Assembly: GCF_036323495.1 (NCBI RefSeq)
Contig: NZ_AP028947.1
Location: 1,798,001 to 1,862,000 of the forward strand
DNA: 64,000 nt
Source: Limnobacter thiooxidans
Lineage (GTDB): Bacteria > Pseudomonadota > Gammaproteobacteria > Burkholderiales > Burkholderiaceae_B
Direction of reading: 5' to 3'
The translations under genes and the position numbers were made by a program. Under the pieces are notes generated by a model. It saw nothing but the letters and a program-made list of their open reading frames with translations, did not search any database and was not told where the DNA came from. Positions 63,089 through 64,000 of the stretch are shown one piece after another. Numbering within the stretch: position 1 is the first letter of the stretch; each line of letters opens with the position of its first letter.

Positions 63089-64000
63089 ATGGATTGGGCA
63101 ACTATTTACGCTGATGTCCAGCAAAACTACCTTTTCTACCTCTCGATCCCGGTTGTGGCGGCTTTTTTGGGCTACATCACCAAAATTGCAGCGGTGAAAA
63201 TGATGTTTTACCCCATGAAGTTTGTGGGCATTCGACCCTTTTTCGGCTGGCAAGGTATTGTGCCGCGCAATGCGCTGCGCATGGCATCCATTGCAGTCGA
63301 TACCATCACCACAAAATTGGTTTCAGTCAACGAGGTGGTTTCAAAGCTTGACTCTGAGCGCCTGGGCAAAGAGCTTGAAGGTCCGGCAATGGAAGTCATT
63401 GAGACCATCATTCGTGAAGTGATGTCCAAGCACCAACCCAGACTTTGGGAAAGCCTTCCCAACTTTGCACAAAAGAAACTGATCGATCGGGTGAAGAAAG
63501 ACGTGCCTGGCGTGATTGCCAGCGTCATGGAAGACATCAAGGGAAACATTGATGAAATTCTGGATCTTAAAGCACTGGTCATTCGCATTTTGATGAAAGA
63601 CAAGCATCTGCTGAACCGGATTTTTCAGGAAGTGGGTCGCGAAGAATTCAAGTTCTTTGGTGTATCCGGTCTGTATTTCGGTTTCATGATCGGTGTGGTA
63701 CAGATGGTGTTGTGGGTGTTGCTCAAAGAACCATGGATCTTGCCGGTGTTCGGTTTCCTGGTTGGCTTCATTTCCGACTGGATTGCTCTGAATATTCTGT
63801 TCGAGCCCAAAAAGCCTATTCCGTTTGGTTCGTACACCATTCAGGGACTGTTTTTGAAGCGTCAACAGAAAGTGGCAGCGGACTACGCCAAGATTATTGC
63901 CCGTGACATTCTGACCCCTCAAACCATCATTGGTGAAATGGTGGCAGGTCCCCTGTCCGAACGTGTACAGAAAATGGTGGATGAGCGTGTGCGGGAAATG
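63089..64000 (+). CDS. DUF445 family membrane protein, cut by the window end
   Basis: 304 residues present, frame open to base 64000. N-terminal helix (IPVVAAFLGYITKIAAVKMMF) with YPMKFVG, GWQGIVPRNALRMASIAVDT, LWESLPNFAQKKL and a hydrophobic pair around 193-230 with SDWIALNILFEPKKP. Same plan as the divergent neighbour at 61640-62902. AAGGGGA at 63074-63080 precedes the ATG. Confidence 0.92.
   Translation, partial: MDWATIYADVQQNYLFYLSIPVVAAFLGYITKIAAVKMMFYPMKFVGIRPFFGWQGIVPRNALRMASIAVDTITTKLVSVNEVVSKLDSERLGKELEGPAMEVIETIIREVMSKHQPRLWESLPNFAQKKLIDRVKKDVPGVIASVMEDIKGNIDEILDLKALVIRILMKDKHLLNRIFQEVGREEFKFFGVSGLYFGFMIGVVQMVLWVLLKEPWILPVFGFLVGFISDWIALNILFEPKKPIPFGSYTIQGLFLKRQQKVAADYAKIIARDILTPQTIIGEMVAGPLSERVQKMVDERVREM

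Overview
The window looks like the chromosome of a free-living betaproteobacterium of the order Burkholderiales, most likely a Limnobacter-like organism. The genus is inferred from gene content and moderate GC; it was not tested. Pointers are the HemD-HemX fusion in a hemC-hemDX-hemY cluster, a DUF3717 protein, a phasin, a classical fused ArgA, the Aat/Bpt pair and a TRAP transporter. No prophage, CRISPR array, insertion sequence or rRNA operon was seen.

Layout. 1-7071: partial nadE, a COG3146 acyltransferase-like gene, ppa and the haem genes. 7220-13733: argH overlaps TRAP permease genes dctQ and dctM; a convergent response regulator/histidine kinase pair separates them from the TRAP binding protein, which follows pmbA. 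15151-20041: yjgA-mog-esterase operon, DUF3717, a PcfJ-like gene whose start codon overlaps that of a divergent crotonase, and a secreted protein. 20320-27765: FadL-like porin, a complete tripartite RND efflux operon and a small lipoprotein. 27979-30675: a large adhesin-like protein with three ~240-residue repeats. 30957-33043: a Cys-rich protein, a NYN-LOTUS protein, a gene-poor AT-rich tract and tRNA-Glu/tRNA-Ala. 33235-36384: Nudix-aat-bpt-pyrD. 36453-39560: lutA-lutB with a divergent IclR regulator. 39569-43958: PBP7, a histone-deacetylase-like amidohydrolase divergent from a phasin gene, a CinA-like protein and an EI24 protein. 43981-50627: hrpA, argA, metC. 50628-51330: a repeat- and hairpin-rich non-coding block. 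51331-58651: PLP decarboxylase, two unknown proteins, dcd, a proline iminopeptidase-like gene, mrp and an unlisted 54-residue rubredoxin. 58674-64000: DUF2804, a second adhesin-like protein with a 12-unit Gly-rich array, and two divergent DUF445 membrane proteins, the last cut by the window end.

The most unusual content is the pair of repeat proteins at 27979-30675 and 59762-61555. Their unit lengths differ greatly (about 240 versus 26/27 residues). Both nevertheless have a small N-terminal beta-rich module resembling the retention/prefix module of LapA/BapA-type surface proteins, a Gly/Ala hydrophobic stretch, an acidic linker, and repeats built on a common TPLxxLxxPLAxxxG core. They look like two branches of one poorly described family. 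Other points worth a look are the repeat-rich block at 50.6-51.3 kb, the crotonase lacking both canonical glutamates, the overlapping divergent start codons at 18689-18692, the split TRAP locus, and lutAB without lutC.
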